NCBI RefSeq assembly: GCF_001691555.1
Contig: NZ_MAYN01000008.1
Location: 1,134,617 to 1,198,616 of the forward strand
Direction of reading: 5' to 3'
Origin: Pantoea eucrina
GTDB lineage: Bacteria > Pseudomonadota > Gammaproteobacteria > Enterobacterales > Enterobacteriaceae
DNA length: 64,000 bases
The notes under the pieces are model-generated. The model was not told the DNA's origin. It searched no databases and saw only the letters and a program-made list of their open reading frames with translations. This document shows, in pieces, positions 19,540 to 29,089 of the stretch; positions within the stretch are counted from its first letter, which is position 1; each line of letters starts with the position of its first letter. Position numbers and translations under genes: made by a program.

Positions 19540-19862
19540 TGGCCCAGGACAATCCACTGGTTTACTCCACTGACAGCGGGCGTATTGTGCCGGCAGAAGA
19601 GAAGCCACAGCGACCGCGCGGCGACGGTATTGTACGCATTCAGCGTCAGACCAGCGGACGTAAAGGCAAGGGCGTTTGTCTCATCACCGGTATCGATCTG
19701 GACGATAACGCGCTGGCTATCCTGGCCGCTGAGCTCAAGAAAAAGTGCGGCTGCGGTGGTTCGGTCAAAGAGGGCGTGATTGAGATTCAGGGTGATAAAC
19801 GCGACCTGCTCAAAACCCTGCTCGAAGCTAAAGGGATGAAAGTTAAACTGGCGGGCGGTTAA
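19539..19862 (+). CDS. yciH: YciH, SUI1/eIF1-like translation factor
   Basis: 107 residues. The SUI1 domain covers the C-terminal two thirds (GKGVCLITGIDLDD; KKKCGCGGSVKEGVIEIQGD). It resembles eukaryotic initiation factor 1 and in E. coli can proofread initiation on the 30S subunit; its cellular role is not settled. Coupled to pyrF by a one-base TAATG overlap. Confidence 0.95.
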   Translation: MAQDNPLVYSTDSGRIVPAEEKPQRPRGDGIVRIQRQTSGRKGKGVCLITGIDLDDNALAILAAELKKKCGCGGSVKEGVIEIQGDKRDLLKTLLEAKGMKVKLAGG

Positions 19863-19868
19863 CGAAAG

Positions 19869-19889
19869 CGGGCCACGCTGGGTGGCCCG
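19869..19889. terminator. Terminator between yciH and osmB
   Basis: CGGGCCAC-GCTGG-GTGGCCCG, eight pairs, between convergent genes; no long T-run. Confidence 0.6.
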
Positions 19890-19923
19890 TACAAAATTAT
19901 GTCTGCTGTGTAGCCTGCAAAAA

Positions 19924-20142
19924 TTAACGGTCGATTTGATGGCCGATGATGCCGCCCACCGCCGCGCCACCAACGGTGCCCAGACCACTGCCGTTGGTCA
20001 GTACTGAACCACCAATGGCACCGGCACCGGCACCTATTGCCGTATTACGATCGCGCTTAGACCAGTTTGAACAGCCGCTCAGCGCAACAACTAATGTTGC
20101 TGCCAGCACGGCAACGGATACACGTTTCACTGTTGTAGTCAT
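19924..20142 (-). CDS. osmB: OsmB, osmotically induced lipoprotein
   Basis: 72 residues, the same length as E. coli OsmB. A lipoprotein signal (VVALSGC, Cys24) is followed by a Gly/Ala-rich glycine-zipper stretch (AIGAGAGAIGGS; VGGAAVGGIIG), suggesting membrane insertion or oligomers. In E. coli it is induced by high osmolarity, RpoS and the Rcs system. The precise role is not known. Confidence 0.95.
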   Translation of the reverse strand: MTTTVKRVSVAVLAATLVVALSGCSNWSKRDRNTAIGAGAGAIGGSVLTNGSGLGTVGGAAVGGIIGHQIDR

Positions 20143-20458
20143 AACTATCTCCTTGATGATTGGCTCAGAAGCAACAGCAATAAGTATAGATGCCAGACGG
20201 CAAAGTTCGTCATTCCCGGATGGAAAAGTTGGACAAAGCCGCGCGGTTTATGCTGCCTGCGCACAGTAAAAACCCTGAAACCGGGTGGCCCTGTTTACTT
20301 TTCATCGTTGCAGAGTATCGTCAGGCAGAAACCGCCGGATCTGCGCCGCACTTATCAGGATACAGCGACTTTCCACAAAGCATTCAGCCATTCTTTCCAT
20401 AACATCCGGTCTCTTCTCTGAGCACAATCTCTCTATCACAGACTGGTGGAGAACAATG
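20143..20458. other. Divergent region osmB/araD
   Basis: 316 bases between two divergent genes. It should carry both promoters. I see no credible small gene and no clear operator. Confidence 0.5.
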
Positions 20459-21154
20459 ATGCTGGAAGCGCTAAAGCAGCAGGTCCTGGAAGCGAATCTC
20501 GATTTACCCCGCTATAACCTGGTGACGTTTACCTGGGGCAACGTCAGCGCCATTGACAGAGAGCAGGGGGTTTTGGTGATCAAGCCTTCCGGAGTGAGAT
20601 ATGAAAAGATGCAGCGGGATGACATGGTAGTCGTTGATCTGCAGAGCGGTGCGGTGGTTGAAGGTGCACTGCGCCCGTCATCTGATACGGCAACGCATCG
20701 TGCGCTCTATCAGGCCTGGCCAGATATTGGCGGCATTGTTCATACGCACTCACGGCATGCCACAATCTGGGCGCAGGCAGGACGCGATATACCCGCCTGG
20801 GGCACGACACATGCTGATGATTTCTACGGCACGATCCCCTGCACCCGCGCCATGCTGCGCATGGAGATCGATCAGGAGTATGAGTGGAATACCGGACAGG
20901 TCATTATCGAAACCTTTGCCCATCGAAATATTCAGCCGGCTGCTGTCCCTGCGGCGCTGGTTAACTCTCACGGCCCTTTTGCATGGGGCAGCGATGCAGC
21001 GGCGGCAGTACACAGTGCGGTGGTCCTGGAAGAAGTCGCCTATATGGCGCTGCATACCGAACAGCTGCGCGCTGAATTACCCCCCATCTCACAAAATCTG
21101 CTGGATCTGCACTATCTGCGCAAGCACGGCAAAAATGCGTGGTATGGACAATAA
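20459..21154 (+). CDS. araD: L-ribulose-5-phosphate 4-epimerase
   Basis: 231 residues, equal in length to E. coli AraD and alike along the whole chain (TWGNVSA, KPSGV, SSDTPTH-like SSDTATH, HTHSRHA zinc site, [17 protein letters not shown]). It converts L-ribulose-5-P to D-xylulose-5-P. The zinc histidines are in HTHSRH and in the NSHGPFAW loop. ATGATG allows two starts; 20459 has better spacing from GGAGA (20448-20452) and gives MLEALK. No araB, araA or transporter is nearby, so it is an orphan that may serve arabinose, ascorbate or xylulose routes encoded elsewhere (SgbE/UlaF paralogues are close). Confidence 0.9.
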   Translation: MLEALKQQVLEANLDLPRYNLVTFTWGNVSAIDREQGVLVIKPSGVRYEKMQRDDMVVVDLQSGAVVEGALRPSSDTATHRALYQAWPDIGGIVHTHSRHATIWAQAGRDIPAWGTTHADDFYGTIPCTRAMLRMEIDQEYEWNTGQVIIETFAHRNIQPAAVPAALVNSHGPFAWGSDAAAAVHSAVVLEEVAYMALHTEQLRAELPPISQNLLDLHYLRKHGKNAWYGQ

Positions 21155-21467
21155 GGCTGTTCTCAGTAAGCCAGGCGCCTGCGGGCGCTTTTTTTATTAC
21201 TGCGTCAGTAAATTCCTGGTCAGAAATAACGGTTTTATTCGCACACCCCGCGCTAAATCATCTTTATTCACAACGCGTTAGGCGATCTCATGTAGTCTGG
21301 CTCCCGCTCGACTATACCCTGAAATGGCGCTAATGATTATTCACCCCCCTGTTCAGGGATACTTCTGGATTTTGCTTTATAAATCAATCTCTCATTTGGT
21401 CTGGCCTCACTCTGCATTACGCTGATGTGGCGTTAAACGCATCACATAAATATTAGAGGATGAGACT
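21155..21467. other. Region between araD and rpfF
   Basis: 313 bases: the araD terminator on the left and presumably the rpfF promoter on the right. A small palindrome GCGTT-A-AACGC sits about 30 bases before rpfF. No gene seen. Confidence 0.5.
21175..21195 (+). terminator. araD terminator
   Basis: GCGCC/GGCGC stem with a four-base loop and seven T, 20 bases behind araD. Confidence 0.8.
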
Positions 21468-22334
21468 ATGACCGTTATTAACCAACCAACCTGCCGCCTG
21501 TTTACCGAAGCGGGACAGACTACCCAACTTGTTGCCTACTACGAAGAAGGGCGTCGCACCATGTGGATGATGTTGCGGGCTCAGCCACGCCCAAGCTTCA
21601 ACCATGAATTAATCGAGGAGATCATGAACCTGAGCTATACGGCTCAGCGTTCCGGACTGCCGATCGATTTCTGGGTAACCGGCTCTTTAGTTCCACAGAT
21701 GTTTAACGCCGGTGGCGATCTGCGCTTTTTTGTTGAGTGCATTCGCAACAACCGTCGTGAGGCGCTGCGGGCTTATGCCCGGGCCTGCGTTGACTGCATT
21801 CACTCGGCGGCGCGCGGGTTTGATACCGGCGCGGTAACGCTGGCGATGATCGAAGGCAGTGCCCTTGGCGGAGGCTTTGAGGCTGCGCTGGCGCACCATT
21901 TTATTCTGGCACAGAACAGCGCGCGGATGGGTTTTCCGGAAATTGCGTTCAATCTGTTCCCGGGAATGGGGGGCTATTCGCTGGTCGCGCGTCGCTCCGG
22001 CATGAAGCTGGCAGAAGAGCTGATTTGTGAAGGAGAGTCGCACAGTGCGGAGTGGTATGAAACACGCGGCCTGGTCGATAAGGTATTCCAGCCGGGTGAA
22101 GCGTATCGCGCCACGCGCACCTTTATCGACACCTTACGGCCTAAGTTAAATGGTGTGCGTGCCATGCTGAAAGCGCGTCAGCGCGTGCTGCAGCTGTCAC
22201 GTGCTGAACTGATGGATATTACGGAGGACTGGGTAGATTATGCCTTTACGCTTGAACCCAAGGATATCGCCTACATGGAGCGCCTGGTGCAGTTACAAAA
22301 CCGCCACAGTGCTTCATTACGTAAAGCCGGATAA
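21468..22334 (+). CDS. rpfF: RpfF-type diffusible signal factor synthase
   Basis: 288-residue crotonase-fold protein. The family's two catalytic glutamates are present: Glu138 in ALGGGFEAA and Glu158 in MGFPEIAFNLFPGMGGYS. These correspond to the pair that both removes acyl chains from ACP and dehydrates 3-hydroxyacyl-ACP to cis-2-unsaturated fatty acids, which act as quorum signals (DSF/BDSF). It converges on pdeR/rpfR with only 15 bases between, the known genetic partnership of synthase and receptor in Cronobacter and Burkholderia. A GAGG ribosome site precedes ATG. E. coli has no such gene here. The signal's chain length cannot be read from sequence. Confidence 0.92.
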   Translation: MTVINQPTCRLFTEAGQTTQLVAYYEEGRRTMWMMLRAQPRPSFNHELIEEIMNLSYTAQRSGLPIDFWVTGSLVPQMFNAGGDLRFFVECIRNNRREALRAYARACVDCIHSAARGFDTGAVTLAMIEGSALGGGFEAALAHHFILAQNSARMGFPEIAFNLFPGMGGYSLVARRSGMKLAEELICEGESHSAEWYETRGLVDKVFQPGEAYRATRTFIDTLRPKLNGVRAMLKARQRVLQLSRAELMDITEDWVDYAFTLEPKDIAYMERLVQLQNRHSASLRKAG

Positions 22335-22349
22335 CACGTCCGCGCAGCG

Positions 22350-24332
22350 TTAAACACGGGCAGGATGCTTCAGCCAATGCCCGAGCTGTTCTGCGGGCAT
22401 TGGTTTGGCGTAATAATAGCCCTGGCGCCCATCCACACCGTTAGTGAGAACAAATTTTTCTTCCGCTTTGGTTTCAATACCCTCTGCAATCACCTGCAGC
22501 TCAAGGGCTTTGGCAACCGCCACAATCGCGCGCACTAAAGATTGCGAAACCGGTTGTTTATTGATATCCCGGACAAAACTCTGATCCAGCTTAATGGCAT
22601 CAATGGGTACCCGTGCCAGCTGGGAAAGAGAGGAGTAGCCGGTGCCGAAATCATCGAGATGTACCTGCGCCCCAAGCTCCTGAAACTGTTTCATGAGCTT
22701 AAGCGCCCCGGCTTCATTCTCAATCAGGCAGCTTTCGGTTAATTCAATATCAATCGGGGATTCCGTCAGCCCGGCTTCGCTCAGTGCATTTTTCAGATCG
22801 CTGTAAATGCTCTGATCGATAAGCTGCTTCGCGGAAACATTGACGGCAACGCGCAGAAAAATACCTTCACTGCGCCATTTTATAATCTGTTGCAGCACAT
22901 TAAGCATGACCCAGCGGCCCAGTGGAACAATCAGGCCGGACTCTTCAGCATAGGGGATAAAGTCGCCAGGCGAGACCATACCGCGTTCCGGAGAGTTCCA
23001 GCGTACCAGAGCTTCAGCGCTGCGCACCTCGCCGTCGCGATCAACCTTAGGCTGGTAATAGACCACCAGGTGATCCTGCTCCAGCGCTTTACGCAGGTTA
23101 GTATCGAGCCAGAGGTATTCAAAGACCCGCTTGTTCATTTCACTGGTAAAGATGCAGAACTTACCGCGTCCGTTTTCTTTGGCGTGATACATTGCCGTGT
23201 CAGCATTGCGGATCAGGCTTTCGCGATCCTCGCCATGCAGGGGGGCCAGCGAAATCCCGATTGAGCAGCCGCTGTAAACTTCAATCAGCCCGATGCGGAA
23301 GGGCTGCCGCAGCCGCTCAAGGATGCGCGACGACATCGCCTCCAGCGCCGCCTGACTGGTATGTTCAGCCAGTACCACAAATTCATCGCCGCCAAGACGC
23401 GCCAGCGTCTGGTCTTTACCCAGGCAGCTGAGAATAGCCAGCGATACCGCCTGCAGCAGCTGATCGCCGAACATATGACCGTACGCGTCATTTACCTTCT
23501 TGAAATTGTCGAGATCGAGGTAGACCACACCGGTCTGGGAACCGTTCGCCAGCTCCAGTGCCAGGCTAATTTGCTGATGAATAGCGTTACGATTAGGCAA
23601 ACCGGTGACCGTATCGGTATTTGCCAGCACCCGGAGCCGCTCCTGCGCCCGTCGCTCTTCGGTAATGTCTGTTCCGGAACAGATGAGGAAAATTTCATTT
23701 TTCCCGCTGCCACTGTGAACGAACTTATTACGGAAGAGAAACAGTCGCTGACCCTTTTTGGTCTTAACCCAGCGCTCGACTTCATACGAATTTCCGTCGC
23801 GGAAAAAACCGGTGATATTACGGCGCGAAGCCTGCGCTTCCTGCCGGGTCATAAAGAGCTGAAATACATTGCGGCCGATAACTTCCTGCTCTTTCAGACC
23901 GGTATACTCTTCACTCAACCGATTAAAGCGCTGAATGTTACCGCGCTGATCGAGGATAACAATAACCGAGTTGGCTTCGGATACCACCTGTTCGGCGAAA
24001 GAGAGTCCCTGAGTCAGATCGCGTGCCACTGATGACGTATCACCCCATGCAGATGCGGTGCCAGCCCAGGTAGACTGGTTCACCTTACGACCGACAAAGT
24101 GCATTGGCACCGGGGTTCCGTGCAGCGGCAGAGTAAGATTGATGCTGGAGGTAATCACCGTCATCGCCCGTAACAGACTGGCCTGTGCCGGGGTAAGCGA
24201 AACGGCCAGATTGGTATTGGCATTCTCATCTTCGGCAAAATGCAGTGCGTCACTGTCAGAGGTTAACCGCCAATGGGGGCTGGTGGTGCCAAACAAGGCA
24301 TACAGCAAAGTTTGCCCCTGTTCATCGGTCAT
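22350..24332 (-). CDS. pdeR: PdeR/RpfR, PAS-GGDEF-EAL signal receptor
   Basis: 660 residues. An N-terminal segment of about 100 residues corresponds to the RpfF-interaction domain. A PAS domain (about 108-225) binds the fatty-acid signal in RpfR. Then come GGDEF (motif 314-318) and EAL (motif 440-442, EALVRW). Both catalytic motifs are intact, so it may make and break cyclic di-GMP; in RpfR, signal binding stimulates the phosphodiesterase. E. coli keeps this gene (gmr/pdeR) without rpfF. It lies tail to tail with rpfF. The next gene upstream on its strand is the cstA-ybdD unit rather than rnb. Confidence 0.95.
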   Translation of the reverse strand: MTDEQGQTLLYALFGTTSPHWRLTSDSDALHFAEDENANTNLAVSLTPAQASLLRAMTVITSSINLTLPLHGTPVPMHFVGRKVNQSTWAGTASAWGDTSSVARDLTQGLSFAEQVVSEANSVIVILDQRGNIQRFNRLSEEYTGLKEQEVIGRNVFQLFMTRQEAQASRRNITGFFRDGNSYEVERWVKTKKGQRLFLFRNKFVHSGSGKNEIFLICSGTDITEERRAQERLRVLANTDTVTGLPNRNAIHQQISLALELANGSQTGVVYLDLDNFKKVNDAYGHMFGDQLLQAVSLAILSCLGKDQTLARLGGDEFVVLAEHTSQAALEAMSSRILERLRQPFRIGLIEVYSGCSIGISLAPLHGEDRESLIRNADTAMYHAKENGRGKFCIFTSEMNKRVFEYLWLDTNLRKALEQDHLVVYYQPKVDRDGEVRSAEALVRWNSPERGMVSPGDFIPYAEESGLIVPLGRWVMLNVLQQIIKWRSEGIFLRVAVNVSAKQLIDQSIYSDLKNALSEAGLTESPIDIELTESCLIENEAGALKLMKQFQELGAQVHLDDFGTGYSSLSQLARVPIDAIKLDQSFVRDINKQPVSQSLVRAIVAVAKALELQVIAEGIETKAEEKFVLTNGVDGRQGYYYAKPMPAEQLGHWLKHPARV

Positions 24333-24455
24333 GTAAACGTCCTCCGGCCATGTCTCTAAGACTCTATCTCATTATTTTAGCAACAGTATTCAACCTCCTG
24401 CATAAGCACAAGATGCAAACCGAATATATTTTTGTTTTTATTAAAGAATGGCACG

Positions 24456-24476
24456 AAAAAGCCCCGAAAACGGGGC
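24456..24476 (-). terminator. Terminator behind the ybdD-like gene
   Basis: GCCCCG-AAAA-CGGGGC; on the minus strand it ends in five T, so it serves cstA-ybdD and separates it from pdeR. Confidence 0.88.
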
Positions 24477-24485
24477 TTATGGCGA

Positions 24486-24782
24486 TCAGCAGGGACATCT
24501 TCCAGGGTTTCCGGCCTGGCTCGGAAAGCGTGCATCAAGACAGTGCCGGTGAAAGGTACGTTCATCCATGGGCGGCGTTTCAGGGTGGTGGCAGCGCATA
24601 TGCTTCAGATAAGTTTGATAGTCGTGTACGCCAACCATTAAACGAAAGCTTTGCTGCAACCCTCGCCAGATCTGCTGCCAGCGGGAGAGCGGCGGTGCAT
24701 CAGTGGCGCACGCTATCGGTAAGCAGCGCTGAATCTGCCAGCCTGCGCCGGGAGGCGTCCAGCGATAAATGGCCTCAGACAT
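24486..24782 (-). CDS. YbdD/YjiX-family (DUF466) small protein
   Basis: 98 residues. The C-terminal 60 match the YbdD/YjiX pattern (LMVGVHDYQTYLKHMRCHHP, DERTFHRHCLDARF) and end in a Cys pair (CPC). These tiny proteins are always encoded behind CstA- or BtsT-type transporters and are needed for their transport. The N-terminal 38 residues (MSEAIYRWTPPG...) are an extension not usual in the family. The ATG at 24782 overlaps the cstA stop by eight bases, which fixes the start and implies coupling. Confidence 0.82.
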   Translation of the reverse strand: MSEAIYRWTPPGAGWQIQRCLPIACATDAPPLSRWQQIWRGLQQSFRLMVGVHDYQTYLKHMRCHHPETPPMDERTFHRHCLDARFPSQAGNPGRCPC

Positions 24783-26841
24783 GACGTACCTCCTTACGCA
24801 GTGAAACCTCGGATTCGCGCACGGTAGGCGTGGTACTGCGGAGCGCACGACGAATGACAAAAAAGGCGGCAATCAGCATGACCACTGCGACCAGCATAAA
24901 GAATCCGCACAGCGCCGCATTGATCTGATTACTGAACACAATGGTCTGCATATCCGCTACGCTTTTAGCCGGGGCAATCACCATGCCGTTATCGATACCC
25001 TGCTGAAATTTGCGCGCCTGTGCCAGAAAGCCAATGGCCGGTTTTTCATGGAAAATCTTCTGCCAGCCTGCGGTCATTGAGGTAATAAACAACCACGCGG
25101 TGGGCAGAATAGTGACCCAGGCGTAACGCTGTTTTTTCATTTTGAACAGCACGACAGTGCCGAGGATCAGCGCCATAGAGGCGAGCATCTGGTTACCAAT
25201 GCCAAACAGTGGCCACAGCGTATTAATTCCGCCCAGCGGATCCACCACGCCCTGATAGACAAAAAAGCCCCAGCCCGCGACGGCGACGGTGGTACCGGCC
25301 ATATTGCCCAGCCAGGAGCGGTTGCTGCCCATTGCCGGAACCACGGTACCCACTAAGTCCTGTACCATAAAGCGACAGGCGCGGGTACCGGCATCCACGG
25401 CGGTCAGGATGAACAGGGCCTCAAACAGAATGGCAAAGTGATACCAGAACGCCATCATCGCGCGACTGTTGAATACCTCGGTGATGATGTGTGCCATGCC
25501 TACGGCGAAAGTGGGGGCACCTCCGGCGCGTGAGAGCACCGTGCTTTCGCCCACGTCACGCGCAATGCTGCTCAGCATCTCCGGCGTGACAACAAAGCCC
25601 CAGCCGTTAATGACCTGAGAGGCGTTCTCTACGGTGGTTCCAATCAGCGCGGCCGGTGAGTTCATCGCGAAGTAGACGCCCGGATCCAGCACCGAAGCGC
25701 AGATCAGCGCCATGATTGCCACGAACGATTCCATCAGCATGGCGCCGTAACCGATAAACCGGATATGGCTTTCGCGCTCTACCAGTTTTGGCGTGGTGCC
25801 GCTGGAAACCAGCGCATGAAACCCGGAAATAGCCCCGCAGGCAATGGTGATAAACAGGAACGGAAAGAGTGCGCCGGAGAAGACCGGACCAGTGCCATCA
25901 ATAAATTTTGTTACTGCCGGCATCTTCAGCTCCGGCATGGCAAACAGAATGCCAATCGCCAGCCCGACAATGACGCCAATTTTCAGGAAGGTAGAGAGGT
26001 AGTCGCGCGGGGCCAGCAGCAGCCAGACCGGCAGCGAAGAGGCGACAAAACCGTAGATCACCAGCACCCAGGTCAGCTCTGTGCCTTTCAGGGTGAAAAA
26101 GGGACCCCAGTAAGGATCGGCGGCGACGTCTCCCCCATAGATAATCGCTGCCATCATCAGGACAAAACCGATGAGGGAAACCTCAGCAATTTTTCCCGGG
26201 CGCAGAAAGCGCATATATACGCCCATAAACAGCGCAATAGGAATCGTCGCTGCAATAGTGAAAAGCCCCCACGGGCTGTTGGCGAGTGCTTTGACCACCA
26301 CCAGCGCCAGCGCGGAGAGAATGATGATCATCACGCCCAGCGCACCGAGCATCGTCACCACGCCGGCAAAAGACCCCAGCTCCTGGCGCGCCATTTCTCC
26401 CAGCGAGCGTCCGTCACGGCGGGTAGAGATAAACAGAATCAGGAAATCCTGTACCGCGCCGGCGAACATAACGCCTACCAGAATCCAGATCGTGCCCGGC
26501 AGAAATCCCATCTGCGCGGCCAGAATCGGTCCGACCAGCGGTCCGGCTCCGGCAATGGCTGCAAAGTGATGACCAAACAGCACCCATTTATTGGTCGGAA
26601 CATAATCCAGGCCATCGCTGAGTCGCTCTGCCGGCGTGCGGCGGCGATCGTCAAGTTCAAAGATGCGGCGGGCGATAAACAGGCTATAGAAACGGTAGGC
26701 GATGCTGTAACAGGCTACCGAGGCGATAACCAGCCAGACCGCATTCACATGTTCGCCGCGGCTGAGCGCGAGCATGGCAAATGCGCCAGCACCTATTAAC
26801 GCCACGGCTAACCAGACGAGGCCGGTTTTGACGTTGTTCAT
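24775..26841 (-). CDS. cstA: CstA-family pyruvate/peptide transporter
   Basis: 688 residues, about 16-18 membrane spans, similar to E. coli CstA from end to end (DGLDYVPT; FGHHFAAIAGAGPLVGP; AVQDFLILF; GTTPK; AGGAPTFAVGM; FEALFILTAVDAGTR). Members import pyruvate or short peptides under carbon starvation. Here it sits between pdeR and rnb, not at its E. coli site near entC, and is shorter at the C-terminus. A CRP-like site lies about 100 bases upstream. It could also be a second copy beside the usual cstA; the window cannot tell. Confidence 0.9.
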   Translation of the reverse strand: MNNVKTGLVWLAVALIGAGAFAMLALSRGEHVNAVWLVIASVACYSIAYRFYSLFIARRIFELDDRRRTPAERLSDGLDYVPTNKWVLFGHHFAAIAGAGPLVGPILAAQMGFLPGTIWILVGVMFAGAVQDFLILFISTRRDGRSLGEMARQELGSFAGVVTMLGALGVMIIILSALALVVVKALANSPWGLFTIAATIPIALFMGVYMRFLRPGKIAEVSLIGFVLMMAAIIYGGDVAADPYWGPFFTLKGTELTWVLVIYGFVASSLPVWLLLAPRDYLSTFLKIGVIVGLAIGILFAMPELKMPAVTKFIDGTGPVFSGALFPFLFITIACGAISGFHALVSSGTTPKLVERESHIRFIGYGAMLMESFVAIMALICASVLDPGVYFAMNSPAALIGTTVENASQVINGWGFVVTPEMLSSIARDVGESTVLSRAGGAPTFAVGMAHIITEVFNSRAMMAFWYHFAILFEALFILTAVDAGTRACRFMVQDLVGTVVPAMGSNRSWLGNMAGTTVAVAGWGFFVYQGVVDPLGGINTLWPLFGIGNQMLASMALILGTVVLFKMKKQRYAWVTILPTAWLFITSMTAGWQKIFHEKPAIGFLAQARKFQQGIDNGMVIAPAKSVADMQTIVFSNQINAALCGFFMLVAVVMLIAAFFVIRRALRSTTPTVRESEVSLRKEVRHV

Positions 26842-26940
26842 GAGTTAACTCCTTGTAGAGGCCGGAAAAACAGGCAAGCGAAATACAACGAGTTAAAAGT
26901 AAGGTAAAAAAATGTTAACGAAAGGTGGTAAAAGCAGAAG

Positions 26941-26956
26941 TGTGAAGCGCGATACA
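26941..26956 (-). promoter_or_regulatory. Possible CRP site before cstA
   Basis: TGTGA-AGCGCG-ATACA: one perfect CRP half-site and one 3/5 half-site at the right spacing, about 100 bases upstream of cstA. E. coli cstA needs CRP. Confidence 0.35.
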
Positions 26957-26991
26957 AATTTAAGCAGAGAAGAAGCAGAGAGGAAAAGGCG

Positions 26992-27019
26992 ACGCGGGAT
27001 AACAGCCGTTATCCCGCGT
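26992..27019 (-). terminator. rnb terminator hairpin
   Basis: ACGCGGGATAAC-AGCC-GTTATCCCGCGT: twelve perfect pairs directly behind the rnb stop. A T-run is lacking on the minus strand, so it may protect the mRNA end as well as terminate. Confidence 0.75.
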
Positions 27020-27030
27020 TATTATTACAG

Positions 27031-28965
27031 TCAGACTGCCGGGCGGGCAACCACGCTGCGGGTCTCCATGCGCACTTCAGCGATGGTGACGTCAATGATG
27101 TCCGTAACGCGATAAACCACTTCACCTTTGATCTGCACCGTGCCGCTCTCCTGCGAGCAGACCAGCTCATCGCGTACCGCATGAATGAACGGTGCCGGAA
27201 TAAAGGCCACCGCACCATTTTCCTGCAGGCGTACGCGCATACCGCCGCGCGAGACATCAATGATCTCGGCGCTGAATTTGCGCTCGCTGCCGGCGAACGG
27301 CGTCAGGAAACGCGCATAGAGCCAGTCGCCCACGTCGCGCTCAGCCATCCGGTTAAGGCGACGACGCTCACCCATGGTAACCGTGACGTCACTTTGCGGA
27401 CGGGCAATACTCTCGCCGCGCACGATGGCTTTCAGCAGGCGATGATTGATCATATCGCCAAACTTACGGATCGGTGAGGTCCACGTCGCGTAGGCATCCA
27501 GACCCAGGCCAAAGTGCGGGCCAGGTTCGGTACCAATTTCAGCAAAGCTCTGGAAACGGCGAATACGGCTGTCGAGATACTGAGTCGGCTGCGCGTCCAG
27601 TTCGCGACGCATCTGGCGGAACCCTTCCAGCGTAGTGATGACCTGCGGATCAACGGTAATACCGTGGCCAGCCAGCACGCCTGCAACCTGTTCAGCGTTG
27701 GCCAGGTCAAAACCGGTATGCAGGTTATAGATGCCAAAGCCCAGCTTCTTCTGCAGCACGGTCGCCGCGCAGATGTTAGCCAGAATCATCGCTTCTTCAA
27801 CCATGCGGTTAGCGATACGACGATGTTCAGCGATAATATCCAGTACTTCACCTTTCTCTCCCAGCAGGAAGCGGAAATCAGGGCGATCTTTGAATACCAG
27901 TGCATGCGTCTGACGCCATTCGCTGCGCGCCAGGCAGAGACGATGCAGCAGACGGATCTGCTCAGCAATCGCGTCATTTTCCGGCTGCCAGCTGCCGCTG
28001 TTTTCCAGCCAGTCTGAGACGTTGTCGTACACCAGTTTGGCTTTCGATTCAATCCAGGCAGCAAAGAACTGCACGTCATCGGCGAGCGCACCATCCGGCT
28101 GGACGGTGACCCGGCAGGCGAGCACCGGGCGTTTTTCATGCGGACGCAGCGAGCAGACATTGTCGGAGAGCTCGCGCGGCAGCATCGGAATGTTAAAGCC
28201 GGGGAGATAGTTGGTAAACGCGCGCTGTGCAGCCAGTTTATCAAGCTCGCTGCCTTCTGCTACGTAAGCCGTGGGATCGGCGATAGCGATGGTCAGCAGC
28301 AGGCTGCCATCCGCCTGCGCTTCAGCATAGAGCGCATCGTCCATATCCTGGGTGCTGGCGCTGTCGATCGTGACAAAGTTCAGCGCAGTCAGGTCTTCAC
28401 GCGTCAGCTGCTCATCCAGCATCCCGCCGCATTCACTCTCTGGTGCCTCGCGCTCCAGATTATGACGCGACAGCGTAACCCACCACGGTGCCAGAGGATC
28501 GTCCGCGGTAACGATAAATTCAGTCAGCTCAGCATAAAAGCCGCGATCGCCTTTTAGCGGGTGGCGACGCATCTCAGCCACAGCCCAGTCGCCGTTCTGG
28601 AAATCGTGCGTCAGACCGCGCACGGCGCGACACTGAATCGCATCTTTCAGCAGCGGATGGTCCGGTACGATTGAAAGACGATCGTCTTTTTTCTGCACCC
28701 GCCCGACGAAGCGCGTCAGAAACGGCTCAATCAGGGCATCCGGCTCAGCACTTTCACGATCTTTATCCGTGTGGATCACCGCTGTGATACGATCGCCGTG
28801 CATCACTTTCTTCATTTGCGGTGGCGGAATGAAGTAGCTTTTCTGAGCATCAACTTCAAGGAAGCCAAAGCCTTTTTCTGTGCCTTTCACAACGCCTTCG
28901 GCGCGCGGAGTCTGCGCGTGAAGCTTCTCTTTCAGCTGCGCGAGCAGCGGGTTATCCTGGAACAT
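27031..28965 (-). CDS. rnb: Exoribonuclease II
   Basis: 644 residues, the length of E. coli RNase II. Order: two N-terminal cold-shock domains, the RNB catalytic domain with [12 protein letters not shown] near 201-212 (metal-binding Asp residues), and the C-terminal S1 domain ([19 protein letters not shown]). It degrades unstructured RNA from the 3' end. In E. coli it neighbours pdeR and yciW; here both neighbours are displaced by inserted genes. Confidence 0.97.
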   Translation of the reverse strand: MFQDNPLLAQLKEKLHAQTPRAEGVVKGTEKGFGFLEVDAQKSYFIPPPQMKKVMHGDRITAVIHTDKDRESAEPDALIEPFLTRFVGRVQKKDDRLSIVPDHPLLKDAIQCRAVRGLTHDFQNGDWAVAEMRRHPLKGDRGFYAELTEFIVTADDPLAPWWVTLSRHNLEREAPESECGGMLDEQLTREDLTALNFVTIDSASTQDMDDALYAEAQADGSLLLTIAIADPTAYVAEGSELDKLAAQRAFTNYLPGFNIPMLPRELSDNVCSLRPHEKRPVLACRVTVQPDGALADDVQFFAAWIESKAKLVYDNVSDWLENSGSWQPENDAIAEQIRLLHRLCLARSEWRQTHALVFKDRPDFRFLLGEKGEVLDIIAEHRRIANRMVEEAMILANICAATVLQKKLGFGIYNLHTGFDLANAEQVAGVLAGHGITVDPQVITTLEGFRQMRRELDAQPTQYLDSRIRRFQSFAEIGTEPGPHFGLGLDAYATWTSPIRKFGDMINHRLLKAIVRGESIARPQSDVTVTMGERRRLNRMAERDVGDWLYARFLTPFAGSERKFSAEIIDVSRGGMRVRLQENGAVAFIPAPFIHAVRDELVCSQESGTVQIKGEVVYRVTDIIDVTIAEVRMETRSVVARPAV

Positions 28966-29045
28966 AATTTAGTCAGTTTCGTGGCCTAAGAGCGGTGGAC
29001 AGTTTTACGCGAATCGGGCGCGCGCGGCAAGGTCAAAACGGGTTA

Positions 29046-29068
29046 AAAAGCCGCAGAGCGCGGCTTTT
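29046..29068. terminator. Bidirectional terminator before rnb
   Basis: AAAAGCCGC/GCGGCTTTT with a five-base loop between the YdeP-like gene and rnb. It ends the oxidoreductase transcript on the minus strand. Confidence 0.85.
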
Positions 29069-29089
29069 GTTTCAGAGAGTAAATCGCCA

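Noticed and set aside
25765-26799. 344-codon frame opposite cstA
   Set aside because: Rich in Arg, Gln and His as expected from the antisense of a membrane-protein gene; not a real gene.
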